A stretch of DNA of 64,000 bases from VAZQ01 sp035693615 (GTDB lineage Bacteria > Pseudomonadota > Alphaproteobacteria > Rhizobiales > Xanthobacteraceae). The notes below the pieces were generated by a model, which was not told the DNA's origin, did not search any database, and saw only the letters and a program-made list of their open reading frames with translations. Both the position numbers and the translations under genes were made by a program. Positions within the stretch are counted from its first letter, which is position 1, and each line of letters begins with the position of its first letter. The stretch covers positions 1-64,000 of the forward strand of contig DASSGH010000154.1 of assembly GCA_035693615.1 (NCBI GenBank), written 5' to 3'. Shown piece by piece: positions 18,884 through 26,908 of the stretch.

Positions 18884-20113
18884 ATGACGGCATCGCCTCG
18901 GATCGATCTGGACCGCCTGCTCGGCCGGCTCGATGCGTTCAACCGCATCGGCGCCCTGCCCGGCGGCGGCAACTGCCGGCTCGCGCTCAGCGACGAGGAC
19001 CGTGCCGGCCGCGATCTGCTCGTGCGCTGGATGCGCGACCTCGGCCTCACGGTGACGATCGACGCGATCGGCAACATCTTCGGCGTGCGCCGCGGCCGCG
19101 AGAATTTGCCGCCCGTCATGTTCGGCTCCCACATCGACACGGTGGGAACCGGCGGCCGCTACGACGGTCTGTACGGCGTCCTCGCCGGTCTTGAAACCTG
19201 CCAGGCGCTTGATGACGCCGGGCGGACCACGCGCCGGCCGCTGGCGCTCGTTGCCTTCACCAATGAAGAGGGATCACGCTTTCAGCCATACGCGATGGGG
19301 AGCCTGGTCTATGTCGGCGGCCTTGCTCTCGAGGACGCTTATGCGGTGCGCGGCATCGACGGCGCGACGGTGGGCGAGGAGTTGCGGCGCATCGGCTACG
19401 CCGGCACCGCGCGCCCCGGCTTCCTGATGCCGCACGCGTATCTGGAGCTGCACATCGAGCAAGGGCCGGTCCTGGAGAACGAAGGCCGCGCGGTGGGCGC
19501 GGTCGAAGGCATCACCGGGCTCTCCTGGATGGAAGTCTCGATCACCGGTCGCTCCGCCCACGCCGGCACCACGCCGATGGATCTGCGGCGCGACGCAGGT
19601 TACGCCGCCGGCGAGATCGCGGTGTTCGTGCGCCGCCTCGCGCGCGAGATGGCAGGTCAGCAGAAGGGAACCGTCGGCCGTATCGAGCTCTACCCGAATC
19701 TGGTCAACGTGGTGGCAGAGCGCGCGGTCCTGACGGTCGATCTGCGCAACATCGACAACGAGCCGCTGCAGCAAGCCGAGCGACAGCTCGCTGATTTCCT
19801 CGATCGCCTCGCGGCGCAGGAGCAGATCGCCATCGCAACGCGCAGCCTTGCGCGGTTCGACCCCGTCGCGTTCCCAAGCGAGATGGTGTCGCTGGTGGAA
19901 ACGACGGCGCAGGAGCTTGGGTTTCCATGCCGGCGGCTTCCCTCCGGCGCCGGCCACGACGCGCAAATGATGGCGCGGATCTGCCCGGCCGGCATGATCT
20001 TCGTGCCGAGCGCCGGCGGGCTGAGCCACAATGTGCGCGAATACACCGCGCCCGAGCACCTCGACGCCGGCGCGTCGGTACTGCTCAATGCCGTGCTGCG
20101 GCTTGCGGATTAG
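18884..20113 (+). CDS. M20-family amidase: N-carbamoyl-amino-acid hydrolase / allantoate amidohydrolase type
   Basis: A 409-residue Zn-dependent amidase. The family motifs are clear: FGSHIDTVGTGGRYDGLYG near residue 85 (both metal ligands and the GGxxDGxxG motif), FTNEEGSRF near 125 (catalytic and ligand Glu), ELHIEQGPVLE near 190, GRSAHAGTTPMDLRRDA near 222, LPSGAGHDAQMM near 350 and a GGLSHN.REYT end. Such enzymes hydrolyse N-carbamoyl amino acids, ureidoglycolate or allantoate. GGAGG lies 4 bases before the chosen ATG; an in-frame ATG at 18866 is less likely. No hydantoinase or allantoinase is adjacent, so the substrate is open. Confidence 0.9.
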   Translation: MTASPRIDLDRLLGRLDAFNRIGALPGGGNCRLALSDEDRAGRDLLVRWMRDLGLTVTIDAIGNIFGVRRGRENLPPVMFGSHIDTVGTGGRYDGLYGVLAGLETCQALDDAGRTTRRPLALVAFTNEEGSRFQPYAMGSLVYVGGLALEDAYAVRGIDGATVGEELRRIGYAGTARPGFLMPHAYLELHIEQGPVLENEGRAVGAVEGITGLSWMEVSITGRSAHAGTTPMDLRRDAGYAAGEIAVFVRRLAREMAGQQKGTVGRIELYPNLVNVVAERAVLTVDLRNIDNEPLQQAERQLADFLDRLAAQEQIAIATRSLARFDPVAFPSEMVSLVETTAQELGFPCRRLPSGAGHDAQMMARICPAGMIFVPSAGGLSHNVREYTAPEHLDAGASVLLNAVLRLAD

Positions 20114-20135
20114 CTTGCGCTGAAAGGACGCGCCC

Positions 20136-20906
20136 TCAACGCCAGCCGCCGCCGCCGTTCGCGTAGACCGTGTCCGCGGTCATGAAGGGGCAAGCATCCG
20201 AGCACATGAACAGCACCAGCTCGGCGATTTCCTCCGGCTCGCCAAATCGCTGCATCGGCACGTCATCGAGAAAGCGCTGCATCAGTTCGGGCGAGGTTTG
20301 CGCCGCGCTCTGGAACGGCGTGCGGATCGGCCCAGGCGAAATCGAGAGGCATCGAATGCCGGCTTGCGCGAATTCGCGCGCCACCCCGAGCGTCATCGAT
20401 ACGACCGCGCCCTTCGCCGCCGCGTAATGCACCGACGAACCCGGGCCGCCACGCCGGTGCGCCATGCTCGCCATGTTGACGATCACGCCGTGACGGTTAT
20501 CGAGCATGTGCGGCAGGACCGCCTGCATGCAATACAGCGTGCCCTTCACGTTGAGCGCAAACGTGTTCTCGAACAGCGCGTCGTCGATATCGAGAAACTT
20601 CGAGCGGCGCAGTGCCGCGCCCGCCGAGTTGAACTGAAATTGCACCTGTCCGAACGTCTCGATCGCCCGATGCACCATGTCGTTGACCTGCCTGCGCGAC
20701 GTGACGTCGCTTGTGAGCGAGAGCGCTTTGCCGCCGTGCGCGACGATCTCCGCGGCGGTCGCTTTCGCCCCCTCGCCGTTGATGTCAGCGCACACGACGT
20801 GTGCGCCCTCGCGCGCAAAGATCTTGGCCGCGGCGCGGCCGATCCCGCTCGCCGCGCCCGTGATGATGATCGTCTTGCCGACGAAATAATCGGGTGTCTT
20901 GGGCAT
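20136..20906 (-). CDS. Short-chain dehydrogenase/reductase
   Basis: A 256-residue SDR with TGAASGIGRAAAKIF near 15, DINGEGAKATAAEI, FNSAGA in place of the usual NNAG, the catalytic Ser and Y-x-x-x-K in SSVHYAAAKGAVV near 155, SPGPIRTPF, and a C-terminal TVYANGGGGWR. The start at MPKTPDYFVG follows an AAGGAG site; the longer frame to 21059 has no support. It is convergent with the amidase gene (22 bases between stops) and divergent from the D-aminoacylase. The substrate is unknown. Confidence 0.85.
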   Translation of the reverse strand: MPKTPDYFVGKTIIITGAASGIGRAAAKIFAREGAHVVCADINGEGAKATAAEIVAHGGKALSLTSDVTSRRQVNDMVHRAIETFGQVQFQFNSAGAALRRSKFLDIDDALFENTFALNVKGTLYCMQAVLPHMLDNRHGVIVNMASMAHRRGGPGSSVHYAAAKGAVVSMTLGVAREFAQAGIRCLSISPGPIRTPFQSAAQTSPELMQRFLDDVPMQRFGEPEEIAELVLFMCSDACPFMTADTVYANGGGGWR

Positions 20907-20990
20907 CGCGTGGCTCCTTGAGGAACATCTCTGCGCGTCCTCGCCAAACCGGGGACACAGAGCAGGGATGATAGACCGGATTGCCGGCAT

Positions 20991-21010
20991 AAGCGCGTTA
21001 CGCGCTTTTT
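20991..21010 (+). terminator. Terminator-like hairpin in the leader of the D-aminoacylase gene
   Basis: AAGCGCG-TTA-CGCGCTT is a perfect 7-bp stem with a 3-base loop followed by TTT, about 80 bases before the ATG of the amidohydrolase. A second stem, GAAGG/CCTTC, lies at 21047-21064. If transcription starts upstream of 20991 this would act as an attenuator. If it starts downstream, the hairpin isolates the two divergent genes. Confidence 0.4.
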
Positions 21011-21088
21011 GGACTACGTAGACCCTCGCATTGCATCGTGCTTGCAGAAGGGGCATCATCCTTCTTTCCCAGGCTCCAGGAGCGAACG

Positions 21089-22807
21089 ATGCACGACATC
21101 GTCATTCGCGGCGGCACCATCATCGATGGTACCGGCAAGCCCGCGTTCACCGGCGATCTGGCGATCGCGGGCGAGCGCCTCGTCGAGGTTGGCAGCAAAC
21201 TTGGCCCGGCTCGGCGCGAGATCGACGCCACCGGCCTGTTGGTGACGCCCGGCTGGGTCGACGTGCACACGCATTATGACGGGCAGGCGATTTGGGATCC
21301 GCTGCTCGGGCCGTCGTGCTGGCACGGCGTGACCACCGCGATGTTCGGCAATTGCGGCGTCGGCTTCGCGCCGGTCAAGCCGCAGCATCGTGCCGCGCTG
21401 ATGGAGCTGATGGAGGGCGTCGAGGAAATCCCCGGCGTCGTCCTGACCGACGGACTGACGTGGGAATGGGAGACCTTTCCCGACTTCCTCGACGCGCTCG
21501 AGCGCCGGCCGCGCGCGATCGACATCGCCGCCCAGATCGCGCATCACCCGTTGCGCGTCTATGTCATGGGCGACCGCGCCATTCGGCTCGAGGCGGCGCG
21601 GGGAGAGGACATCGCGGAGATGCGCCGGCTTACGATTGAGGCACTGCGCGCGGGTGCCTTCGGCTTCACCACCTCTCGCACGGACTCTCACAAGACCCCC
21701 GTCGGCGACATGGTGCCGTCGCGCTATGCCGCAAGCGAAGAGTTGCTCGGCATCGGCGCCGCGCTCGGCGATGTCGGCGCCGGCGCCTTCGGCATGAACA
21801 GCGACTTCGACGACGAGGATGACGAGCTTGCCTGGTTGACGCGGCTGGCAAAGGAGACCGGCCGCCCGGTCTGGTTCCTGCTCACCGACCGCTATGAGGA
21901 CCCGGAACGCTGGCGGCGGCTGTTGACGGCGGTGCACGCGGCGCGCGCCGACGGCGCGAATCTGACCGCGCAGATCGCCGGGCGGCCGATCGGTGTCATG
22001 CTCGGCATCGGCACCGCGCTTAATCCGTTCTCGGTGCGCCCCAGCTACCGCGAGCTCGATGGTCTGAGCATCCCCGAGCAGCGCCGGCGTTTGCGCGACC
22101 CGGCGCTGCGACGGCGGATCCTCGACGAGAAGCCCTCCGCCGAGGAAGTGAGCCGCCTGGCACAATTCCGCCAGCTCATCACCACGCGTTGGGACAAGTT
22201 CTTCGTGATGGGCGATCCGCCGGATTACGAGCCGCCGGACGAGGCGAGCTGCGCGGCGATCGCCGCCCGCACGGGACGAACGCCGGACGAGGTGGCTTAC
22301 GATTATCTCACCGAAGCCGAGAACAGATACCTGTTCTTCCCGGTGGTGAACTACGTCCGCGGCGACCACGAACCCATTCGCGAGATGCTGACCGACTCGG
22401 CGACGCTGTTGGGACTCAGCGACGGTGGCGCGCATTGCGCCTCGATCGTCGATGCCGGCGTGCCTACCTATATGCTGTTGCATTGGGGTCGCGACCGGCG
22501 GCGCGGACCGCGCCTGCCGCTCGAGCTCCTGGTCAAGCGGCAGACCAGCGAGACGGCGGATTTTTTCGGCTTGCACGACCGCGGCCGGCTCGCGCCGGGA
22601 CTGCGCGCCGACATCAACCTGATCGACTTCGACCGCTTGCGGCTTTACCAGCCGGAGCTCGTCAACGACCTCCCCGCCGGCGGTCGCCGTTTCGTGCAGC
22701 GCGTCGACGGCTACGTCGCCACGTTCTTGGCCGGAACGCCGACCTTCCAGCGTGGCGAGCACACGGGCGCGCTGCCCGGTCGGCTCGTGCGTGCGGGGCA
22801 CGCGTAG
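21089..22807 (+). CDS. Amidohydrolase, N-acyl-D-amino-acid deacylase family
   Basis: A 572-residue metallo-dependent amidohydrolase. The N-terminal urease-like segment reads MHDIVIRGGTIIDGTG, followed by GWVDVHTHYDGQAIWD near residue 65 (HxH metal pair) and GVTTAMFGNCGVGFAPV near 90 (the D-aminoacylase metal Cys). GLSDGGAHC near 455 carries the catalytic Asp, and GRLAPGLRADINLIDFD closes the beta-sandwich. Members release acyl groups from N-acyl-D-amino acids; related proteins act on other amides. The start is placed at the ATG after CCAGGAGCG. It sits among amide-cleaving genes, but no transporter is immediately adjacent. Confidence 0.88.
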   Translation: MHDIVIRGGTIIDGTGKPAFTGDLAIAGERLVEVGSKLGPARREIDATGLLVTPGWVDVHTHYDGQAIWDPLLGPSCWHGVTTAMFGNCGVGFAPVKPQHRAALMELMEGVEEIPGVVLTDGLTWEWETFPDFLDALERRPRAIDIAAQIAHHPLRVYVMGDRAIRLEAARGEDIAEMRRLTIEALRAGAFGFTTSRTDSHKTPVGDMVPSRYAASEELLGIGAALGDVGAGAFGMNSDFDDEDDELAWLTRLAKETGRPVWFLLTDRYEDPERWRRLLTAVHAARADGANLTAQIAGRPIGVMLGIGTALNPFSVRPSYRELDGLSIPEQRRRLRDPALRRRILDEKPSAEEVSRLAQFRQLITTRWDKFFVMGDPPDYEPPDEASCAAIAARTGRTPDEVAYDYLTEAENRYLFFPVVNYVRGDHEPIREMLTDSATLLGLSDGGAHCASIVDAGVPTYMLLHWGRDRRRGPRLPLELLVKRQTSETADFFGLHDRGRLAPGLRADINLIDFDRLRLYQPELVNDLPAGGRRFVQRVDGYVATFLAGTPTFQRGEHTGALPGRLVRAGHA

Positions 22808-22833
22808 CGCGGCTTGTTGCAGAGGTCCGACGG

Positions 22834-23337
22834 CTAGTGCTGGGAAACGCGGGCAAGCCGCGCGGTGAGGGTGCTCGCGCGGCCGTCCGCCGCCGGCTGA
22901 TAGAACACGCTGTAACGATGCACCGCTGCGACGAATGCCGCCGCGTCGGCGTCTTTCGTCAGCTCGAAGGCATCGAAGCCGGCGCGCTGCAGAAAGAGGC
23001 ATTGATCGCGCAGGATTTGGCCCGTCGCGCGTAGCTCGCCGCGAAAGTGATAGCGTTCGCGCAGAATCCTTGCCTGGCTATAGCCGCGGCCATCGCGGAA
23101 ATTTGGAAACACCAGCGCCACGAGCGCGATCCAATCGAGATAGGGCGCAAGCTCGGCGACTTTGCGATCGTTCGGCCAAACGACGCCGGTGGCTGCCTGG
23201 CGCAAGACGAGGTCGCGCGCGTCCGCGAGAAGGCGTGCCGCCGGGAGGATGACGGCAACCCCGTCCGGTATTGACGCCTCGTCGAGGACGCGCACGAAAC
23301 GATCTTCGACGATGCGGCCGGCCTTAACGAGCGGCAT
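22834..23337 (-). CDS. DUF934 protein of the sulfite-reductase operon
   Basis: A 167-residue DUF934 protein, a family almost always encoded beside assimilatory sulfite/nitrite reductase and of unproven role. Recognisable parts are the N-terminal MPLVKAGRIVEDRFVRV and the conserved core with FPNFRDGRGYSQARILRERY, then GELRATGQILRDQCLFLQRAGFD. The ATG at 23337 overlaps the cysI stop by 14 bases, so expression is tied to cysI. In many relatives a cysH reductase gene lies in this operon; it is absent here. Confidence 0.85.
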   Translation of the reverse strand: MPLVKAGRIVEDRFVRVLDEASIPDGVAVILPAARLLADARDLVLRQAATGVVWPNDRKVAELAPYLDWIALVALVFPNFRDGRGYSQARILRERYHFRGELRATGQILRDQCLFLQRAGFDAFELTKDADAAAFVAAVHRYSVFYQPAADGRASTLTARLARVSQH

Positions 23338-24979
23338 AAACGCGCTCCCGGAAGGGATCGACGCCGACGCGCTTGACGGTATCGATGAAAAGCTCGCCCG
23401 GTCGCGCGCGCAGCTCGAGGTAGGCGGCGGCGATGTCCTCGACGACGTCGGCAATCTCGGCGTAGGGCACCGCCGGACCGAGGATCGTGCCGAGCTCGGC
23501 GGTTTCGTCGGCGCGGCCGCCGAGCGTGACCTGGTAATACTCCTCCCCGTTCTTCTCGACACCGAGAATACCGATGTGGCCGATGTGATGATGCCCGCAG
23601 GCATTGATGCAGCCGGAGATGTTGATGTGCAGCGGGCCGACATTGCGGGCCAGATCGAGATCGCGGAAACGCCGCGTGATCTCCTCGGCGACCGGGATCG
23701 AGCGGGCATTGGCCAGGCTGCAATAGTCGAGGCCAGGGCAGGCGATGATGTCGGAGATGAGATTGACGTTCGGCGTGGCGACGCCGATCGCGTCGAGCGC
23801 ACGCCACAGCGCGGGCAGATCACGCTGGGCAACGTGCGGTAGCGCCAAATTCTGCTCGTGCCCGACGCGGATCTCGCTATGGCTGTAGCGGTCGGCGAGT
23901 TCGGCGATGGCGTCCATCTGCGCTGCAGTGGCATCGCCGGGCGGCCCACCTTCGGGCTTCAGCGAGAGCGTCACGATGGCGTAGCCGGCCACCTTGTGGT
24001 TGATCGCCGCATTATCGAGCCACAGCCGGAAGCGATTGTCCTCGCGCGCGCGGGCGAGTTCGGGCGGGTTATCCGCGAGCAGCTCGTACCGGGGATAGCG
24101 GAATCGCGCCGCGATGTCGGCGACCACGGCAGCATCGAGTGCAAGCGGGCCTTCCTTGATCGCCTGCCACTCCTCCTCGACCTCGCCCGCGAATTTCTCC
24201 GCCCCGAGCTCGTGGACGAGGATCTTCATGCGCGCCTTGTAGATGTTGTCGCGCCGGCCGTACTGGTTGTAGGTGCGCATGATCGCCTCGACGTAGCTGA
24301 GCAGATCACGCTTCGGCAGGAAGGGCTTGATCGTCTTGCCGATGAACGGCGTGCGCCCGAGCCCGCCGCCGACGATGACCTCGAAGCCGGTCTCGCCCGC
24401 CCCGTTTCGGTGCATCCGCAGGCCGACGTCGTGAATCTTGACCGCGGCTCGGTCATGCGCCGCGGCCGTTAGCGCGACCTTGAACTTGCGCGGTAGGAAT
24501 GAGAATTCGGGGTGCAGCGTCAGGTGCTGGCGCAGCAACTCCGCCCAGATGCGCGGGTCTTCGATCTCGTCGGGCGCAACGCCCGCCCACTGGTCGGTGG
24601 TGACGTTGCGCACGCAATTGCCGCTGGTCTGCATGCCATGCAGGCCCGCACGCGCCAGATCGGCCATCGCGTCGGGCAACTCCTTGAGCTTGATCCAGTT
24701 GAACTGAATATTCTGCCGCGTAGTGAAATGGCCGTAATTGCGGTCGTATCGGCGCGCCACGTGCGCGAGCATGCGCAACTGATCGGAGGAGAGCGTGCCG
24801 TAGGGGATGGCGATGCGCAGCATGTAGGCGTGCAGCTGCAGGTAGACCCCGTTCATCAACCGCAGCGGCTTGAATTCCTCTTCCGTCAATTCTCCGGACA
24901 AACGGCGATTCACTTGATCGCCGAATTCGCGCACGCGCTCCTGGACGAGCGTGCGATCGAAATCGTCGTAAATATACAT
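23324..24979 (-). CDS. cysI: Assimilatory sulfite (or nitrite) reductase hemoprotein, siroheme/4Fe-4S
   Basis: A 551-residue siroheme and [4Fe-4S] reductase that reduces sulfite to sulfide with six electrons in the cytoplasm. Two ferredoxin-like half-domains are visible. The cluster ligands lie in ACPGLDYC near residue 420 and SGCINACGHHHIGHIG near 465. Arg-rich substrate-binding segments include TRQNIQFNWIKL and NCVRNVTTDQWAG. The start is the ATG preceded by GAGGCACGCC; the longer frame to 25423 runs over DUF2849 and is rejected. The operon cysG / DUF2849 / cysI / DUF934 favours sulfite over nitrite. The electron donor (ferredoxin or flavoprotein) is not in the window. Confidence 0.92.
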   Translation of the reverse strand: MYIYDDFDRTLVQERVREFGDQVNRRLSGELTEEEFKPLRLMNGVYLQLHAYMLRIAIPYGTLSSDQLRMLAHVARRYDRNYGHFTTRQNIQFNWIKLKELPDAMADLARAGLHGMQTSGNCVRNVTTDQWAGVAPDEIEDPRIWAELLRQHLTLHPEFSFLPRKFKVALTAAAHDRAAVKIHDVGLRMHRNGAGETGFEVIVGGGLGRTPFIGKTIKPFLPKRDLLSYVEAIMRTYNQYGRRDNIYKARMKILVHELGAEKFAGEVEEEWQAIKEGPLALDAAVVADIAARFRYPRYELLADNPPELARAREDNRFRLWLDNAAINHKVAGYAIVTLSLKPEGGPPGDATAAQMDAIAELADRYSHSEIRVGHEQNLALPHVAQRDLPALWRALDAIGVATPNVNLISDIIACPGLDYCSLANARSIPVAEEITRRFRDLDLARNVGPLHINISGCINACGHHHIGHIGILGVEKNGEEYYQVTLGGRADETAELGTILGPAVPYAEIADVVEDIAAAYLELRARPGELFIDTVKRVGVDPFRERVYAAR

Positions 24980-24987
24980 GGCGTGCC

Positions 24988-25302
24988 TCAACACTGGCCT
25001 GGTAGCGCGACGGTCGGCCCGCTGGACCGAATCCGCTCGCGCAGATTGCCCGGCAACACCTGCCGCTGCGGCGTCAGCTCGACCGGCGCGACATAGGCGT
25101 CGACCACCACGACCTTCTCGGAGGTTGCGACGCCCAGCAGCTCGAGCGCGGCCGGCGTGGTCGTCACCACCGCGGCCGCGGCGAGATCTTTGGTCCACGT
25201 GCCGTCCGCCGCGCGATAGACGACGGCGCCGTCCCCGAGCCGATTGGCGGTGACGACCACCGGGCCCGTGACCTTGAGCTTTTGTTGCAGGGGCGAGGTC
25301 AT
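24988..25302 (-). CDS. DUF2849 protein
   Basis: A 104-residue small protein of family DUF2849, found between cysG and cysI in alphaproteobacteria. It begins MTSPLQQKLKVTGPVVVTAN, followed by DGAVVYRAADGTWT and a C-terminal VDAYVAPVEL segment. GGGAGG precedes the ATG, and the start overlaps the cysG stop (ATGA). It ends 8 bases before cysI, consistent with coupled translation of all four genes. No activity is established. Confidence 0.85.
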   Translation of the reverse strand: MTSPLQQKLKVTGPVVVTANRLGDGAVVYRAADGTWTKDLAAAAVVTTTPAALELLGVATSEKVVVVDAYVAPVELTPQRQVLPGNLRERIRSSGPTVALPGQC

Positions 25303-26720
25303 GCGGCCTCCCGTGCCATCGACGCCTCGCTTTGTGCGGCGCGCCACGGCGCGCAGCGCGCCACCACCTCGCCGATGACAAGAATGGCCGGCCCCTCCCC
25401 GACTTCGGCTGCCAGGGCGGCAAGCTGATCGAGTCGGCCGGCGGCGGCTCGCGAGTCGAGCCGTGTGCCGCGCGCGAACACGGCAGCGGGCGTCGCGCCG
25501 TCGCGACCGGCGGCGATCAAACCGTCGCGCACGGCGGCCGCGGACGCCAGTCCCATATAAACGACGACCGTGGTTTGCCGGTCGGCGAGGCCCGACCAGT
25601 CGATCGATGCGGCATCTTGCGCGCGCTCGGCGGTGATCAACGTGAGCTTGCCTGCCTCGTTGCGCAAGGTCAGCGGAAGGCCCACCTCCGCCGCGCAGCC
25701 CAGCGCCGCGGTGATGCCGGGAACGACGACGACCGGGACGTCGGCCTTACGCAGATATTCAACCTCTTCGCCGCCCCGCCCGAATACGAAGGGATCGCCG
25801 CTCTTGAGCCGCACCACGCGACGACCGGCGCGCGCCGCCGCGACGAGGCGACGGTTGATCTCGTCCTGCCCGATCCCTGCCTTGCCGCGCCGCTTGCCGA
25901 CGAACACCTGCTCGGCGCCGCGCCGGGCGCGGTCGAGCACTTCGGCGGTCACCAACTCGTCGTAGAACACCACATCGGCATCAGCCAGCGTATGGAGCGC
26001 ACGCAAAGTCAGGAGATCTGGATCGCCCGGGCCTGCGCCGACCAGAAACACGGTTTCGGTTTCGCGCGCAGCAGCTCGCTGGCCCACGCGGTTTGCATCT
26101 ATGGCAGCGACGAGCTGCGCCTCCGCCTGCGCCGAGCGTCCCGCCAGGGTCGCCTCGGCAATCGGACCCGCGATGACGTTTTGCCAAAAGCGGCGCGGCG
26201 AGAGCACGCGCGGCACGGCCGCGAAGCGGCGGCGGTGGCGGCCGATCAACTTGGCAAGCTCGCCGATGCGCGCGGGCAACAAGGCCTCGATCAGCTGGCG
26301 CAGACGCCAAGCCAGAACCGGGGAGGCTCCGCCGGTGCCGATCGCGACAACGACCTCGCCGCGATCGACGATCGCGGGAAAAATGAAGGTCGAGAGCTCC
26401 GGCCGATCGACGACGTTGACCGGAATGCGCTGGCGGCGGGCGCGCGCGGCGATTTGCGCATCGAGCGGATCGCCGGCCGCGGAAACAACGGCGACGGCGT
26501 CACTCCAATCGGCTTCCAGGGGATCGGCAGTGCTGGTTTCGAGCGGGCTTGCTGCCGACAACGCCAGCATCTCTTCCGCAACATCGGCGCCACCGGGGAA
26601 CCAGCGTACACGCGCGCCGGCCGCGCGCAGCAGTCGTAGCTTGCCGAGCGCGGGCTCGCCCGCGCCGATGACGGCGGCGACGCCCGCGGCGGTATCGAGA
26701 AAGACCGGAAGGAAACGCAT
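25299..26720 (-). CDS. cysG: Siroheme synthase CysG (dehydrogenase/ferrochelatase plus uroporphyrinogen-III C-methyltransferase)
   Basis: A 473-residue bifunctional enzyme making siroheme for the downstream reductase. Residues about 1-205 form the NAD-dependent precorrin-2 dehydrogenase/ferrochelatase part. Its nucleotide loop reads AVIGAGEPALGKLRLL, a variant of the usual GGG.VA..K. Residues about 215-460 form the SAM-dependent methyltransferase with VFLVGAGPGDPDLLTLRAL, VRLKSGDPFVFGRGGEE and VVVYMGL. The start at MRFLPVFLD fits the family; an upstream ATG at 26744 lies in the inverted-repeat region. It diverges from the YeiH-type gene. Confidence 0.93.
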   Translation of the reverse strand: MRFLPVFLDTAAGVAAVIGAGEPALGKLRLLRAAGARVRWFPGGADVAEEMLALSAASPLETSTADPLEADWSDAVAVVSAAGDPLDAQIAARARRQRIPVNVVDRPELSTFIFPAIVDRGEVVVAIGTGGASPVLAWRLRQLIEALLPARIGELAKLIGRHRRRFAAVPRVLSPRRFWQNVIAGPIAEATLAGRSAQAEAQLVAAIDANRVGQRAAARETETVFLVGAGPGDPDLLTLRALHTLADADVVFYDELVTAEVLDRARRGAEQVFVGKRRGKAGIGQDEINRRLVAAARAGRRVVRLKSGDPFVFGRGGEEVEYLRKADVPVVVVPGITAALGCAAEVGLPLTLRNEAGKLTLITAERAQDAASIDWSGLADRQTTVVVYMGLASAAAVRDGLIAAGRDGATPAAVFARGTRLDSRAAAGRLDQLAALAAEVGEGPAILVIGEVVARCAPWRAAQSEASMAREAA

Positions 26721-26751
26721 CGCGGAGGCACCTCGCACGATCATTGACTAG

Positions 26752-26770
26752 TATTATTTTCCATATAATA
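26752..26770. promoter_or_regulatory. Perfect inverted repeat between cysG and the sulfate-exporter gene
   Basis: TATTAT-N7-ATAATA, AT-rich in a GC-rich genome, lies 32 bases from the cysG start and about 140 bases from the exporter start. It fits an operator for a dimeric sulfur regulator or a promoter element serving one or both sides. The regulator identity is unknown. Confidence 0.45.
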
Positions 26771-26908
26771 GTCGGATTAGGCGTCAAAAGAGAAAAATAT
26801 TGTCGCAAATTTGGCAAACCGAATGGAAATTTCTGCTTTGTTGGAACAGGCCGAAGGAACGGCCGTGCTGCATCGCGCGCTCGGCGCAACCTGAGAAAGG
26901 GGAAGATC

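Noticed and set aside
21056..23002. 648-residue frame opposite the D-aminoacylase
   Set aside because: Mirror translation with Arg/Ala/Asp bias; the + strand gene has all amidohydrolase motifs.
22834..23949. 371-residue frame including DUF934
   Set aside because: Only the last 167 residues match DUF934; the upstream part is an out-of-frame reading of cysI with Ser/Arg/Thr bias.
23324..25423. Longer cysI frame starting in DUF2849/cysG
   Set aside because: The extra N-terminus is low-complexity Arg/Gly text; the family start MYIYDDFDRT has its own ribosome site.
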